33,303 bases of DNA. Origin: Haloarcula marismortui ATCC 43049. GTDB taxonomy: Archaea; Halobacteriota; Halobacteria; Halobacteriales; Haloarculaceae. Of this stretch, positions 16,169 through 24,922 are shown in pieces. The position numbers and the translations under genes were made by a program. The notes under the pieces are model-generated. The model was given only the letters and a program-made list of their open reading frames with translations, was not told the DNA's origin and did not search any database. The DNA lies in contig NC_006389.1 of NCBI RefSeq assembly GCF_000011085.1, positions 1-33,303 on the forward strand. Direction: 5' to 3'. How positions within the stretch are numbered: the first letter of the stretch is position 1; the number at the start of each line of letters is the position of its first letter.

Positions 16169-17194
16169 CTATTCTGTGTCTGAGATAATCTCGTTCGCCT
16201 CGTCACGAGTCCGTTTCGCGGCCTCCTGAGCGTAGCCTTCGTGGGTTGTCTCGATGGATTTGTGCCGGAGCACGTCCTGTGCCAGTTGCGGGTTCTCGCG
16301 ATAGATCTCCCGTCCCAATCCACGGCGAGCACCGTGTGGCTTCAGCGGGTCTTCGAACTCGTACTCAGACCACTCACACAGGTCTGCCAAGATGTTCCGG
16401 GCCGACTGCGTGGTGATCGACGGCGTGGGATCAAGCGCTTTCGCAGCGTTGTCGAGTCTGGGGAACACGGCCTCATTCTCGTCGGGTTCTCGAAGCTGCT
16501 TCCAGCGCCGAAGCGGGCGAAGTGCATCGTCGAGGATCGGCGCAGACTCTCGGGTACGGTTCTTGCCGAACACCTGCATTGTGCCGGCTTCGAGGTTGAC
16601 GTGTCGCCACCGCAGACCATTCCGTTCTTCATCATCAGAGACAGCAACCAGTTCCGCGCTGCGGGCTCCTGAGTACGCGAGCAAGAAGACGAGTGCTTGG
16701 TCGCGGTAGGCCGCCGTGCGGTCGATGTCGTCGCTCTCGCCGGCCTTGTCGACGCGAGCCGTCGCGGTAGCGCAGATAGCGTCGCGGTCGCGTGTCGTCC
16801 AGTACTGCTGGTCTGTTTCAGTCTCATCGGTCGGGAGCGGCCCTTCGGCGTGGTTGGTCTTGGCCGGATTCGTCGGAATCAGGCCCTCGTAGACAGCCCA
16901 TGTGAGAAACGAGCGGACATACGCGAAGTAGCGGCGGGCGGTCTCCGGTGAGATGTCGTCCCGGTCGTCAGCTCGAGCAAGGTCGCGAGCATACTGTCGG
17001 CAGAGATCGTCGTCGATGTCTTCAGGACTGGAGATACCGTGCTGGTCCCGAGCCCACGTTGCGAACTTTCGCAGCACGCTCGCGACGTTTGTTCGGTAGC
17101 GTCCAGAGTCGATATCTACCAGCCGTTCCTCGATGGCTGCTTCGAGGGCGCCATCCCCGGGAGTAGCGTCGTATGCTGGCGGAAGCCGATCCAT
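16169..17194 (-). CDS. Tyrosine recombinase (XerC/D-type integrase)
   Basis: 341 residues. The N-terminal SAM-like core-binding domain (about 20-115) includes RTNVASVLRKFATWARDQHG and ISPETARRYFAYVRSFLTWA. The catalytic domain (about 130-330) has all expected residues: R178 in YSGARSAEL, K211 in FGKNRTRE, H287-x-x-R290 in KPHGARRG, H311 in VLRHKS and Y321 in THEGY. It breaks and rejoins DNA at short sites through a 3' phosphotyrosine. Haloarchaeal plasmids and proviruses use such enzymes for integration or dimer resolution. No tRNA gene or obvious att core lies next to it, which favours resolution or integration elsewhere. The paired inverted repeats at 15.3 and 29.8 kb are candidate targets. 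Confidence 0.9.
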   Translation of the reverse strand: MDRLPPAYDATPGDGALEAAIEERLVDIDSGRYRTNVASVLRKFATWARDQHGISSPEDIDDDLCRQYARDLARADDRDDISPETARRYFAYVRSFLTWAVYEGLIPTNPAKTNHAEGPLPTDETETDQQYWTTRDRDAICATATARVDKAGESDDIDRTAAYRDQALVFLLAYSGARSAELVAVSDDEERNGLRWRHVNLEAGTMQVFGKNRTRESAPILDDALRPLRRWKQLREPDENEAVFPRLDNAAKALDPTPSITTQSARNILADLCEWSEYEFEDPLKPHGARRGLGREIYRENPQLAQDVLRHKSIETTHEGYAQEAAKRTRDEANEIISDTE

Positions 17195-17496
17195 GCTTCC
17201 CGTACAGCGGCCTCCCGCCTAAAACTGCTGGTGCTTAATAAACTAATACAAACCTATCTACAAAACCAGAATATCCCCGTTTCAGGCACTCTATAGTGCA
17301 GTTATTGGCTTCACCGGTTTTGGTAAAGGATATACTGCTATACGGAATTTTGTATATTTTTTCGAATAGGATTTGGTTCTAGACAGCGTCAGGCAGTATA
17401 GATTAGACATTTGAAAGATTAGTTAATATTCGGAGACGGCTCTACTAAGATGCGGAACTCGTTCAGCACCGTTAGACAGGTGTGCGACAGTAAGAG
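17195..17496. other. AT-rich intergenic stretch upstream of the integrase and AAA+ genes
   Basis: This is a divergent promoter region, AT-rich especially near 17215-17240 and 17340-17430. I see no gene. The last part runs into the repeat at 17497. Confidence 0.5.
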
Positions 17497-17524
17497 TTAA
17501 TCTTAAGACTAAGACTAATGTTAA
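17497..17524 (+). repeat. AT-rich repeat, first copy, before the AAA+ gene
   Basis: The core TTAATCTTAAGACTA is followed by AGACTAATGTTAA, so the motif TAAGACTAA is partly doubled. It lies 12 bases before the ATG at 17537, where TBP/TFB or the ribosome would be affected. Matching copies lie at 18463 and 18797. Confidence 0.7.
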
Positions 17525-17536
17525 ACCACTTGTAAA

Positions 17537-18466
17537 ATGACCGATGCGTTCACTGAGGCGCTTGACGAAACGGAGGGTGCGCAAGCCGCCTACGGGAAAC
17601 AACTCGGGTTTGTTGAACAGCGAACTCCGTTCGCTGCGGAGTCGTTACCTGACACAAGTATCGCCGTTAACGTCAATCAAGACTTACTCAAGGAAGTAGC
17701 CAGCCACATTATCAATCGGGCAGGCCACGTCTCGGTAATTGACAAACGTGGAGCTGGCAAAACCCATTTTCGAGAACTTGTCTACGACGCGCTTCGGGAC
17801 GGGCCTCGAAGCGAGGAATTCGCCATCGCGAGAATCAAAGAAGTCGAGTCAATCACAACGCGACGTTTCTACACTCGACTCTTGGACGAACTCCAACGTT
17901 ACGAATATCTCGATATCCCAGAGTCGTACCCGCACGCGACAGACGAAGTCCGATCCGTCGTCGAAGATGTTGCCGGCCAGTTGGAAAATCAAAATCGCTG
18001 TGGCATCATCCAAGTGGATCAGCTCGAAGATGCCGCTCGTCGAAAGAGCACGTTCGAGCAGCTGCTGGCAGGCTTACAGAGTGTCGGTGACCTTGGTGAG
18101 TCTGAACCAGTGTTCTTGCTGTTCCTATTTGGAACGCCTACCGCTGGAGATCGTATCGATGAGCTTCGGGAAACGCTGTCCTCCAGACTAGTCGCGAAAC
18201 ATCGGTCGCTGGAGCGCTTTGAGTTCGCAGAGACTGACGAACTGATCAGCCGGTGGCTAGCCTGGGCTCGGGACGAAGAGTTCACTGAGGGCTATCCAGC
18301 TGACCCATTCAGTGCCGGTGCGATTCGGAAAGTCGTAGACCGATCCGACGGCACACCCCGAGATGTCCGACAGCAATGCTACCACGGCTTTCGTGGTGGA
18401 GCAGAGCAGTATGCCGATACCGGAAAGGTCCGCATCACCGAAGAGACGTTCGAAAGCTACGTTTAA
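17537..18466 (+). CDS. AAA+ ATPase, Orc/Cdc6- or TniB-like, of a plasmid gene pair
   Basis: 309 residues. Walker A is DKRGAGKTHF (69-78). The Walker B strand is GIIQVDQLED (about 156-165), with VDQ in place of the usual DE, so hydrolysis may be weak or use another residue. A sensor-1-like strand is LLFLFGTPTAGDRI. The C-terminal part (about 230-300) is a helical lid-like domain with DGTPRDVRQQCYHG, resembling the sensor-2 region of Orc/Cdc6 ATPases. There is no recognisable C-terminal winged helix, so it is shorter than real Orc1/Cdc6. It overlaps the second AT-rich repeat at its stop codon and precedes an RHH-like gene. A role in partition or replication control is inferred. Confidence 0.7.
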   Translation: MTDAFTEALDETEGAQAAYGKQLGFVEQRTPFAAESLPDTSIAVNVNQDLLKEVASHIINRAGHVSVIDKRGAGKTHFRELVYDALRDGPRSEEFAIARIKEVESITTRRFYTRLLDELQRYEYLDIPESYPHATDEVRSVVEDVAGQLENQNRCGIIQVDQLEDAARRKSTFEQLLAGLQSVGDLGESEPVFLLFLFGTPTAGDRIDELRETLSSRLVAKHRSLERFEFAETDELISRWLAWARDEEFTEGYPADPFSAGAIRKVVDRSDGTPRDVRQQCYHGFRGGAEQYADTGKVRITEETFESYV

Positions 18467-18484
18467 TATTAAGACTAAGGTTAA
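18463..18484 (+). repeat. AT-rich repeat, second copy, between the paired genes
   Basis: The core TTAATATTAAGACTA is followed by AGGTTAA. It spans the stop of the AAA+ gene and ends three bases before the ATG at 18488. Confidence 0.7.
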
Positions 18485-18487
18485 CTC

Positions 18488-18793
18488 ATGGGAGACAATG
18501 CATTTGGCGACGCACTTGACGACGCTGCAGAGGAACAGACAGCAGATGAGACAGACAGCAGTGACGCGACAGAGAGGTTCATCAAGGCGATGGGTGGCGA
18601 CGGCACGAAATCGAAAACAATCGGCTTCGCTGTTAGTCCCGAAATGAAGTACTTCTACGACGAGCTTCGTGCAAGCAATGATGTTGATGTCGATCCGGGT
18701 GACGAATTCCGCGACCAGTTGGAGCGACTGGCTAACCGGCATCCAGAAGTTGCCGATAAGGCCCGTCGGAAGCTCAAAATAGATACAGAGTAA
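18488..18793 (+). CDS. RHH-like DNA-binding partner of the AAA+ ATPase
   Basis: 101 residues. An acidic N-terminal half (about 1-40, DALDDAAEEQTADETDSSD) is followed by a strand-helix-helix module (KTIGFAVSPEMKYFYDELRA, then DEFRDQLERLANRHPEVADK), the layout of ribbon-helix-helix DNA-binding proteins, with a basic tail (ARRKLKI). It follows the AAA+ gene after 21 bases occupied by the shared repeat. In bacterial par loci a small RHH protein binds centromere repeats and recruits an ATPase. The gene order ATPase, binder, repeats is the same here, although the ATPase is AAA+ and not ParA or ParM. Function is inferred. Confidence 0.65.
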   Translation: MGDNAFGDALDDAAEEQTADETDSSDATERFIKAMGGDGTKSKTIGFAVSPEMKYFYDELRASNDVDVDPGDEFRDQLERLANRHPEVADKARRKLKIDTE

Positions 18794-18796
18794 TTC

Positions 18797-18827
18797 TTAA
18801 TATTAAGATTAGTATTAAGGATAAGAC
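18797..18827 (+). repeat. AT-rich repeat, third copy, after the paired genes
   Basis: The core TTAATATTAAGATTA is followed by GTATTAAGGATAAGAC. It starts three bases after the stop of the RHH-like gene. Its position after the last gene argues against a purely promoter role for the repeat family. Confidence 0.7.
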
Positions 18828-18954
18828 AATACAGAAAATAAACAGCCGTAACGAGCAGTTTTGTCGCCGCCTTCTGACCTTACAGCGGAAGCAGTGGTCT
18901 GTGCTGGACAGGGCAGTAGCCCTTTGATATATCGCGCTGACTGTTGTCTGGCGC

Positions 18955-19170
18955 CTACTGCCGTTGGAGCTGCCAGTTATTTCGAGGTGCTGCGCTGTTC
19001 TTGACACGTACAACACCATCTTTGCGGAGTTGTTCAACCGCGTCATCGAACTCCGCCATTGAGAATTCAATCTCTGCTTGTTCTAGCTGGTCAAGTACGT
19101 ACATCACTGATGCCATTTCGTTTCCTTGGGCTTCCAATATCTTGAGAATCTGCCGTGCTATGTTAGACAT
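18955..19170 (-). CDS. Small winged-helix protein next to the origin
   Basis: 71 residues from ATG 19170 (MSNIARQILKILEAQGNEMA). The HTH is about 18-45 (SVMYVLDQLEQAEIEFSMAE) and the following recognition-type helix and wing are FDDAVEQLRKDGVVRVKN. The frame is open upstream but a start inside the origin region is less likely. It faces away from the origin repeats and could regulate replication. The assignment rests on pattern only. Confidence 0.55.
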   Translation of the reverse strand: MSNIARQILKILEAQGNEMASVMYVLDQLEQAEIEFSMAEFDDAVEQLRKDGVVRVKNSAAPRNNWQLQRQ

Positions 19171-19288
19171 AAGTGAATAGCAATCAGAGGGTAGTAGCTG
19201 TTCGCATATATGTGGTTTATATCGATGATGCAGAGCTTTGTAGTGAGGATAGGGTACATATCTGCTTTCGAATAGTTTGGACAAGACA

Positions 19289-19571
19289 CACACACCAAAT
19301 TTTGAGTAAGAAGATAGAAGACTGCGGGCTATGAGGCCACATTACGGCACCTCGGTAGCTGTTCTTATTCCAAACTAGGTGTGTCTCTCTAGTCTAGTTA
19401 TTCTAGTATGTAGTGTAGCATATGTGTACAGTCCTACTAGATGGACTGAAACAGTCTTAGACGTGTCCTCCCCTGTCACACTTTATCTGTTTCTTACTCC
19501 AAACTAGGTGTGTGTGTCATACAGTTCCTTACTCAAAATCTGGTGTGACTGGGCCAAGTTTTGTGTAAGGC
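19289..19571. other. Probable replication origin with ORB-like repeats
   Basis: Repeats of the form TTCTTACTCCAAACTAGG followed by TGTGTG lie at 19362-19385, 19491-19514 and (as TCCTTACTCAAAATCTGG plus TGTGAC) 19526-19549, all forward. A reverse-oriented copy is at 19289-19312 and a shorter reverse copy at about 19554-19571. Inverted outer copies flank an AT-rich, CTAG-rich centre (about 19385-19490), the usual layout of archaeal origins: origin recognition boxes around an unwinding element, directly upstream of an orc1/cdc6 gene. The box sequence differs from the common haloarchaeal ORB, as expected when each Orc has its own boxes. An additional hairpin CAGTCC/GGACTG lies at 19429-19448. Confidence 0.85.
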
Positions 19572-19668
19572 AGAAGGCTGCTTGTTAGACGCCAGAGTGT
19601 CGCTTAGAGGGCTATTACTCATAACCCGGTCCGAAAGCTTATTTCGTGTCTACTGTTGTCTTTTGATA

Positions 19669-20877
19669 ATGGATAGTGACGATGAATCGGAAGCCGTTCA
19701 TAGCGTCTTTAATACCGTCAGTCAGGAAGGAGGAAAAATTTTTGAGCAGCGAGAGATCCTCCAGATTGACTATGTCCCCAGCGAGAATCGGATTGTCGGT
19801 CGCGACGAGCAAATTGAGAAGGTTGCTGGAGAGATTGGACCAATTGTTGTTGGTCAGCCACCGAACTCTATCATCATCTACGGAAAAACAGGGTGTGGTA
19901 AATCCCTCGTCGCAAAACACGTCTCTAAGATTGCACGAGAAGAGGCTGAAAATCGAGGCGTGAAACTTGCTACTGGATATGTCAACTGCCAGCAGGCAAA
20001 GGGTAACTCTGACGCTCTAAGTAAGTACGGGCGCGCTATCAATCCGCCAGAAAGTGGGGTAAAATTCCCAACCCGAGGAATTTCTGAAAATGAGTATTTT
20101 GAGCGAGTCTGGTCAGTGCTCAACGAGTTTTATGATGCTGCAATCATTGTTCTGGATGAAGTTGACAAACTCAACAACGATGATCTGCTGATGGCGCTTT
20201 CTCGAGCAGGAGAGGACGGAAGCGTTGATGTCCCGATCGGAGTGATTGCGGTATCGAATAAAATCAATTATCGGGACAAAATGAGCGAACGAACAAAGAG
20301 TTCGTTCGGGCACAATGAGTTCATATTTGAACCATACGATGCAGATCAGATTCGAGAGATTTTGCAAAACCGGACTGATGCCTTCGCAGATGGAGTTCTT
20401 GATGACGGTGTAATTCCTCGTGCTGCGGCACTGAGCGCTAAGGAACACGGGGACGCGCGAAAGGCCATGCGTCTTCTTCGGTATGCTGGCGATCAGGCAA
20501 ACAAAGAGAATGCTGAGCGAGTGAAAGAGTCACACCTTACTGATGCACGCGCTTCAGCAGAGGTTGACCGACTTCTTGAACTCATATCAGGACTGCCACC
20601 CCATAGCAAGCACGTCTTACTCGCGCTCGCGAACCTCACTAAGAATCACCCTGACCGAGAATGGTTCCGGACTGTGCGAGTCCGTGAAATATATCTTGAA
20701 GTGTGCGACCGGAGCGGGGCCGACCCTCTTTCGGCTGAGCGAACCCGACAATTACTCAACGAACTCTGCTTCTTAGAAGTCGCAGGGAGTCGGCGAGGGA
20801 CTGGTGAGGGCAAAGGACACTACAGCCAATATACTCTCCTGTGGGACGCAGATATCGTTCTTACCCTCGGTAACTGA
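19669..20877 (+). CDS. cdc6: Orc1/Cdc6 replication initiator
   Basis: 402 residues from ATG 19669. The upstream GCTTATTT at about 19637-19644 lies the right distance for a leaderless transcript, so the longer open frame from 19561 is not used. Walker A is YGKTGCGKSL (71-80) and Walker B is VLDEVDKL (161-168). Sensor 1 follows in GVIAVSNKINYRD and the sensor-2 region is HGDARKAMRLLRYAG. The C-terminal ~110 residues are a winged-helix domain (LLELISGLPPHSKHVLLALA onward). This is the family that binds origin recognition boxes and loads MCM. It lies beside the repeat cluster and should be the plasmid initiator. Nothing is missing compared with the family. Confidence 0.93.
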   Translation: MDSDDESEAVHSVFNTVSQEGGKIFEQREILQIDYVPSENRIVGRDEQIEKVAGEIGPIVVGQPPNSIIIYGKTGCGKSLVAKHVSKIAREEAENRGVKLATGYVNCQQAKGNSDALSKYGRAINPPESGVKFPTRGISENEYFERVWSVLNEFYDAAIIVLDEVDKLNNDDLLMALSRAGEDGSVDVPIGVIAVSNKINYRDKMSERTKSSFGHNEFIFEPYDADQIREILQNRTDAFADGVLDDGVIPRAAALSAKEHGDARKAMRLLRYAGDQANKENAERVKESHLTDARASAEVDRLLELISGLPPHSKHVLLALANLTKNHPDREWFRTVRVREIYLEVCDRSGADPLSAERTRQLLNELCFLEVAGSRRGTGEGKGHYSQYTLLWDADIVLTLGN

Positions 20878-21034
20878 CACATGTCACTGTGGCGAAAACA
20901 GAACTAATGACCTGCCCACCTGATTCAGCGAGGGAGTCCCGCCGTTCGCCGAGGTAGGTGATCAACTCGCAATGGACACTCCAACCTCGGTTTTTGCATC
21001 GGATTCATAGTAGACCGGTACCCGAGGTATCTAT

Positions 21035-21781
21035 ATGAGCTACAGTGATGAGGAACTCCTGACCCACATCCGAGAGCTGGCAGCAGAACTCGGTGAAACA
21101 CCCTCAGTGAATCAAATGAGTGCCGCAGAGGGACGCCCAAGCGGGAGTACATACCGGCACCGGTTTGACTCATGGAGTGACGCCGTCGAGCAGGCGGGGG
21201 TAGAACCAACCGACCAATCAGGTCCATACACCAAGACAGAACTGTTAGAACATATCCGGGCGCTTGCAACCGAGCTAGGTCGGCCACCGACATTGGAAGA
21301 TCTGAATGCGGATGACGATCGCCCGAGTTTCAAGCCATACCGTCGGGTATTCGACACGTGGAATGCCGCGCTTACCGCCGCCGGGTTTGACCCAAATCAC
21401 GCTATGTCACACACGGAGCCAGAGGGGTACTCTGACGCCGAATTGCTCACACATATTCAAGAATTAGCCGAAGAGTTAGGGCGACCGCCGACGCAAGATG
21501 AAATGCATCAGGCCGATGACCGGCCCAGCGAAAGTACGTATAAGCGACGATTCGAGTCCTGGACCAGCGCAATTGAGGAGGCGGGTTTTGACTCGGGTCG
21601 AAAAACTAGCTCATACTCTGAAGCCGAATTACTGGATCTGCTTCGGGACTTAGCTACCGAACTTGGTGAAACGCCGTCAGTGCAGCAGTTGAATGCTGCC
21701 GAGGACTATCCGAGCCGAGCAGTGTACAGGAATCGATTCGGTTCGTGGAGCGCGGCGTTGGAGGCCGCTAATTTGGAGTGA
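21035..21781 (+). CDS. Protein of four homing-endonuclease-associated repeats
   Basis: 248 residues built of four units of about 55-60 residues with the pattern YS-x-x-ELL-x-HIRELA-x-ELG-x-PT, then RPS-x-S-x-Y-x-RF-x-SW, then A-x-x-AGF. The units start near residues 3, 65, 131 and 193 and are separated by short variable linkers. This is the HNH-associated (homing endonuclease-associated) repeat found beside nucleases in haloarchaea, where it is thought to bind DNA helically. No nuclease motif is present here, so the protein may be a stand-alone DNA binder. The start ATG 21035 lies 38 bases after a TATA-poor region. Neighbours give no direct clue. Confidence 0.8.
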   Translation: MSYSDEELLTHIRELAAELGETPSVNQMSAAEGRPSGSTYRHRFDSWSDAVEQAGVEPTDQSGPYTKTELLEHIRALATELGRPPTLEDLNADDDRPSFKPYRRVFDTWNAALTAAGFDPNHAMSHTEPEGYSDAELLTHIQELAEELGRPPTQDEMHQADDRPSESTYKRRFESWTSAIEEAGFDSGRKTSSYSEAELLDLLRDLATELGETPSVQQLNAAEDYPSRAVYRNRFGSWSAALEAANLE

Positions 21782-21980
21782 GTACCAGATAATCTGGTTA
21801 TCATAGTTGAAAACGCTTTATTCTCAAATTCTGAGCTAAACTCTCGCCCCAAGATAGTAGAATCGATTAACCCGAAACCGGACGAATTAACTCGTGGTGG
21901 CCGGACCAGATACGAGCGGAGAATAGCAGCTTGTGAGTCTGAAACCCTCGTTATCATGCTCGATAACTTGACCCGGAGTA

Positions 21981-21988
21981 CTATATAC
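21981..21988 (+). promoter_or_regulatory. TATA box of the archaellin gene
   Basis: CTATATAC lies about 50 bases before the ATG at 22035 with purine-rich GGAGTA just upstream as a BRE-like element. It predicts a leader of about 20-25 nt. Confidence 0.55.
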
Positions 21989-22034
21989 AAGTATGATTTT
22001 CTTCCTATAGGGGCAGATTACCCCACAACACATC

Positions 22035-23426
22035 ATGTTCGAGAAAATCGCTAACGAGAACGAACGCGGGCAGGTCGGGATTGGCACCCTCATCGTGTTC
22101 ATCGCGATGGTGCTAGTCGCGGCCATTGCCGCGGGCGTGCTCATCAACACGGCCGGGTTCCTGCAGTCCAGTGCAGAACAGACCGGTCAGGAATCGAGTG
22201 ATCAAGTAACAAACCAGATTCAGGTCGCATCAAAAGTCGGGATCGTGGGCGGTCAGGGTGCATCTGATACCATTGCGATCCAGTCTCCGTCCGGAAATCA
22301 GTTTGCGATAGAATCTGGGTCTACGGTCACCGCAACTGAAGTCACCGATAATAACGATGACGGATACATTTTAGTTGATTCTCCGCAAGGTAACGAACTT
22401 GCAGTAGATGGTGGAGACCAAATCAGATTGACGAGAGAAAGTGGCTCACAGGTCGAGATTACTAATGAGGACACTGGCGTCTCAATCACTAGCTCTAAGC
22501 TAGACCTGAAAGACGCTAGTGGAAGTGATACGCTAAAATTCGTTCGGACATATGAAGATCCAGTTAATGGTCAACTGCAACTGCAGTCCGTGACTATAGA
22601 CAATACTGGTACTGCAGATAGCACCGACGATGGGGTCTCAGCAACCCTTTCGACTGGTGAAAATACTGAAAAATACATTCCACTTACCGATGGAAGTAGT
22701 AAAGCGATCATCGGGAACGGAGAAACAGTCACGGTGACCTCTGACAGCGATAGCGGTTCAACTCTTAGTGCTGGGGCTGAAACCCTGAGTGTTGACCCTG
22801 GAGACGAGGTGTTGTTTGAAGTCACCGGTGACAGCGAGGTTACCATTACAAATCAAGAAAGTGGGAGTTCCATTTCCTACAATCCCTTGGATGGCAGTAA
22901 CTACCTCAGTGGTACTGCTGGATCTGGCAGCACCCTGAAGCTCTCGGTAAGCGACGACGGGTCTGCTACCAGCCTTGACGTTACCTCCGGACTTACTGGT
23001 CTTACGACCGGAGATTTCGCAACCGGGCCTGGTAACGAGATTCAGCTGGTCAATGAGGATTACAACGCCGGCGGTGGTGGCGTTGGTACGCTCAATATTG
23101 TCGCGATCAAAGGTTCCGGTGCCGACCAAATTAACATGGAAGAGACCACGATCACGACAATCGGTCCGGATGGCACCAATACGCTAACCTACAGCGATGA
23201 CGGTGCCACCGAGGACCAGACCTTCGCTGTCGAATCAATTCAGGATGACGACGACTCACTGCCAGTGATGACTGACTCGGATCGATTCCGAGTCGTTATT
23301 GACCCAGGGACACTCGAAACCGGCGAAACGATGACTCTCGAAGTCACGACGGAGTCCGGTGCAACCACCGAGATTCGGATCAGCGTTCCGAATACCCTGG
23401 CTGGCGAGTCCGCCGTTCAGGTATAA
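22035..23426 (+). CDS. flaA2: Archaellin (archaeal flagellin)
   Basis: 463 residues. A class III signal peptide begins [12 protein letters not shown], with cleavage by the FlaK/PibD peptidase expected after G12, before [20 protein letters not shown]. That hydrophobic helix forms the filament core. The rest is a secreted, acidic, Ser/Thr/Gly-rich beta domain with several Asn-x-Ser/Thr sequons (for example NPLDGSN, NDDG with NTGT) that may be glycosylated. It is a single gene with its own promoter and terminator. No other archaellum gene (flaI, flaJ, chaperones) is nearby, so it depends on chromosomal machinery. From memory, H. marismortui carries an archaellin named flaA2 on pNG100 beside flaB on the chromosome; this gene fits. 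Confidence 0.9.
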
Positions 23427-23445
23427 CACTTCGGGCTACCGATTC

Positions 23446-23474
23446 GACTTTTTGTTTTCTGGTTTTATTTTTCG
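23446..23474 (+). terminator. T-rich terminator after archaellin, then a gap
   Basis: Three T runs (GACTTTTTG, GTTTTCTGG, TTTTATTTTTCG) directly after the stop match archaeal termination at T tracts. The following stretch to 23765 (about 290 bases) has no gene that I can support and separates archaellin from the end of a convergent operon. Confidence 0.65.
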
Positions 23475-23765
23475 CGTACTGTTGTAGCAGTTGTTCTTAG
23501 TCAGTCATGTGTTCTGCTATCTCATCTCTCACCAGTGGCATGACTCCGCAGGGGTGAATGTTGACGTGCTTTCAATTCGCGCTGTACCTACTCTCGACTT
23601 TGACCGCTTTCACTGCTGTCGGTGATTTTGATATTGTTTCCAGTAGTGTCCGTAATATGACTGGTTCTTTCGACCTTCTGGTGCTCGTAGAACGACAGGG
23701 CTGGGGCTAACAGCCGGGCAGATGGCGTGTCCGCTGGCGTGCTGAGAGCGGTTCAGTGTGGATAG

Positions 23766-24896
23766 TCAGTCCGCGACAGTCCCTCCATCAGTCATCGCCG
23801 ACGGCTGCTGGCCGCCACCATAGGAGCCCAGCGTCGTCTCGCCGCTGTCAGCAAGCCTCGAGTCGCCGTCGGCGTTCGCGAAGTGTCGAATCGTCTGTGC
23901 CATGTCGGGGTGGTCGATTTCGAGTTCGGTCAGATTCAGGCGCAGCACCTGTTGTCTGTCTGGTTTGCCAGTCCCGATTCCGAAGTGCTCGGCGGCTGCT
24001 TGCATCACGTCATGCATCGTTGGTCTCGAAATCTCATCGTCGAACACCGCTTCCCGAAGTTCTCGCTCGGGGAGCGTCACGTCCTTTGAGGACGTCGCCA
24101 TTGCGCGGCGGCCGACAGTGTAGATGAGACGGCGCTTCATCTCATCAGTATCCAGCAGTTCGACCGAGCGGCGGCACTCAGCGGGCGTTTCGTCAGGGGC
24201 GATCTCTTCGGCCTGGTCGCGAGAGATCCACAGCTCCTCGTTGTGCGGGTGGCGTTCGTAGTCGAGGCGGTCGATCACGAGGTCGCGGTACTTCTCCAGC
24301 GTTGGGTCGGATGCCTTCGGTCCCTCGGCGGCGATGTTGTGGATGCTCTCGTTCAGGACCTCGTCAGTGAACGACTCGCCGACATCGTGGCAGATGGCGA
24401 TCGTCTTGCGCTGGACGCTGCTGAGACTCTTATCAGAGTCGTCATTGAGCTCGCCCAGCATGGATTCGGCGTCGTCGACGACACGGTCGAGCTTGTCTTC
24501 CACCCGGCGAGATCGGCCGCCATCGCGATAGACGTTCAATGCGCGTGCGAGGGCGACACCATAGTTGTAGTCCGTGTGCTCGTCGACATATGCGCAGAAC
24601 TCCTCTTTGAGTGGCGTCCCGACACGGATGCCGATGCGGGTCGGTTCCTGAGACGACAGATCAGATTTTATTTTTTCGCTGGCGTGGTCCGGAGAGCGGC
24701 CGGCGGCTGAGACGAGGCGGTCGACGAGCGTCTCAACGCGAGCATAGCCGTCCGCGTCAATATATTGCTCCATCGCGAGTTCGGCTTCACGGCCCAGATA
24801 GCCCTCAGCAACCCCGAATCGGGATTCGATGTGGCGACGGAACTGCTCCCACTCGTCTGCGGGAACCATCCAGTCCAGCTTGGAGGTGTCCCGCAT
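23766..24896 (-). CDS. Large RHH-like protein, last gene of the small-protein operon
   Basis: 376 residues from ATG 24896 (MRDTSKLDWMVPADEWEQFR). The frame is open upstream but runs through the hairpin cluster. Two segments resemble DNA-binding helix pairs with a preceding strand: about 8-60 (RHIESRFGVAEGYLGREAEL onward) and about 92-135 (RIGIRVGTPLKEEFCAYVDE, then YGVALARALNVYRD), the second being RHH-like. The middle and C-terminal parts are helical with winged-helix-like pieces (ERELREAVFDDEISRPTMHD). The end is Gly-rich and acidic. It may bind the adjacent hairpins as a replication or copy-control protein; no catalytic Rep motif is seen. Function is inferred from context. Confidence 0.65.
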   Translation of the reverse strand: MRDTSKLDWMVPADEWEQFRRHIESRFGVAEGYLGREAELAMEQYIDADGYARVETLVDRLVSAAGRSPDHASEKIKSDLSSQEPTRIGIRVGTPLKEEFCAYVDEHTDYNYGVALARALNVYRDGGRSRRVEDKLDRVVDDAESMLGELNDDSDKSLSSVQRKTIAICHDVGESFTDEVLNESIHNIAAEGPKASDPTLEKYRDLVIDRLDYERHPHNEELWISRDQAEEIAPDETPAECRRSVELLDTDEMKRRLIYTVGRRAMATSSKDVTLPERELREAVFDDEISRPTMHDVMQAAAEHFGIGTGKPDRQQVLRLNLTELEIDHPDMAQTIRHFANADGDSRLADSGETTLGSYGGGQQPSAMTDGGTVAD

Positions 24897-24922
24897 CAGG
24901 ATTGCACCTCCCGAAGGGCGGA

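Noticed and set aside
19289-19571. CRISPR-like or IS-end repeats
   Set aside because: There are both orientations, uneven spacing and a position next to orc1/cdc6; an origin explains them better.
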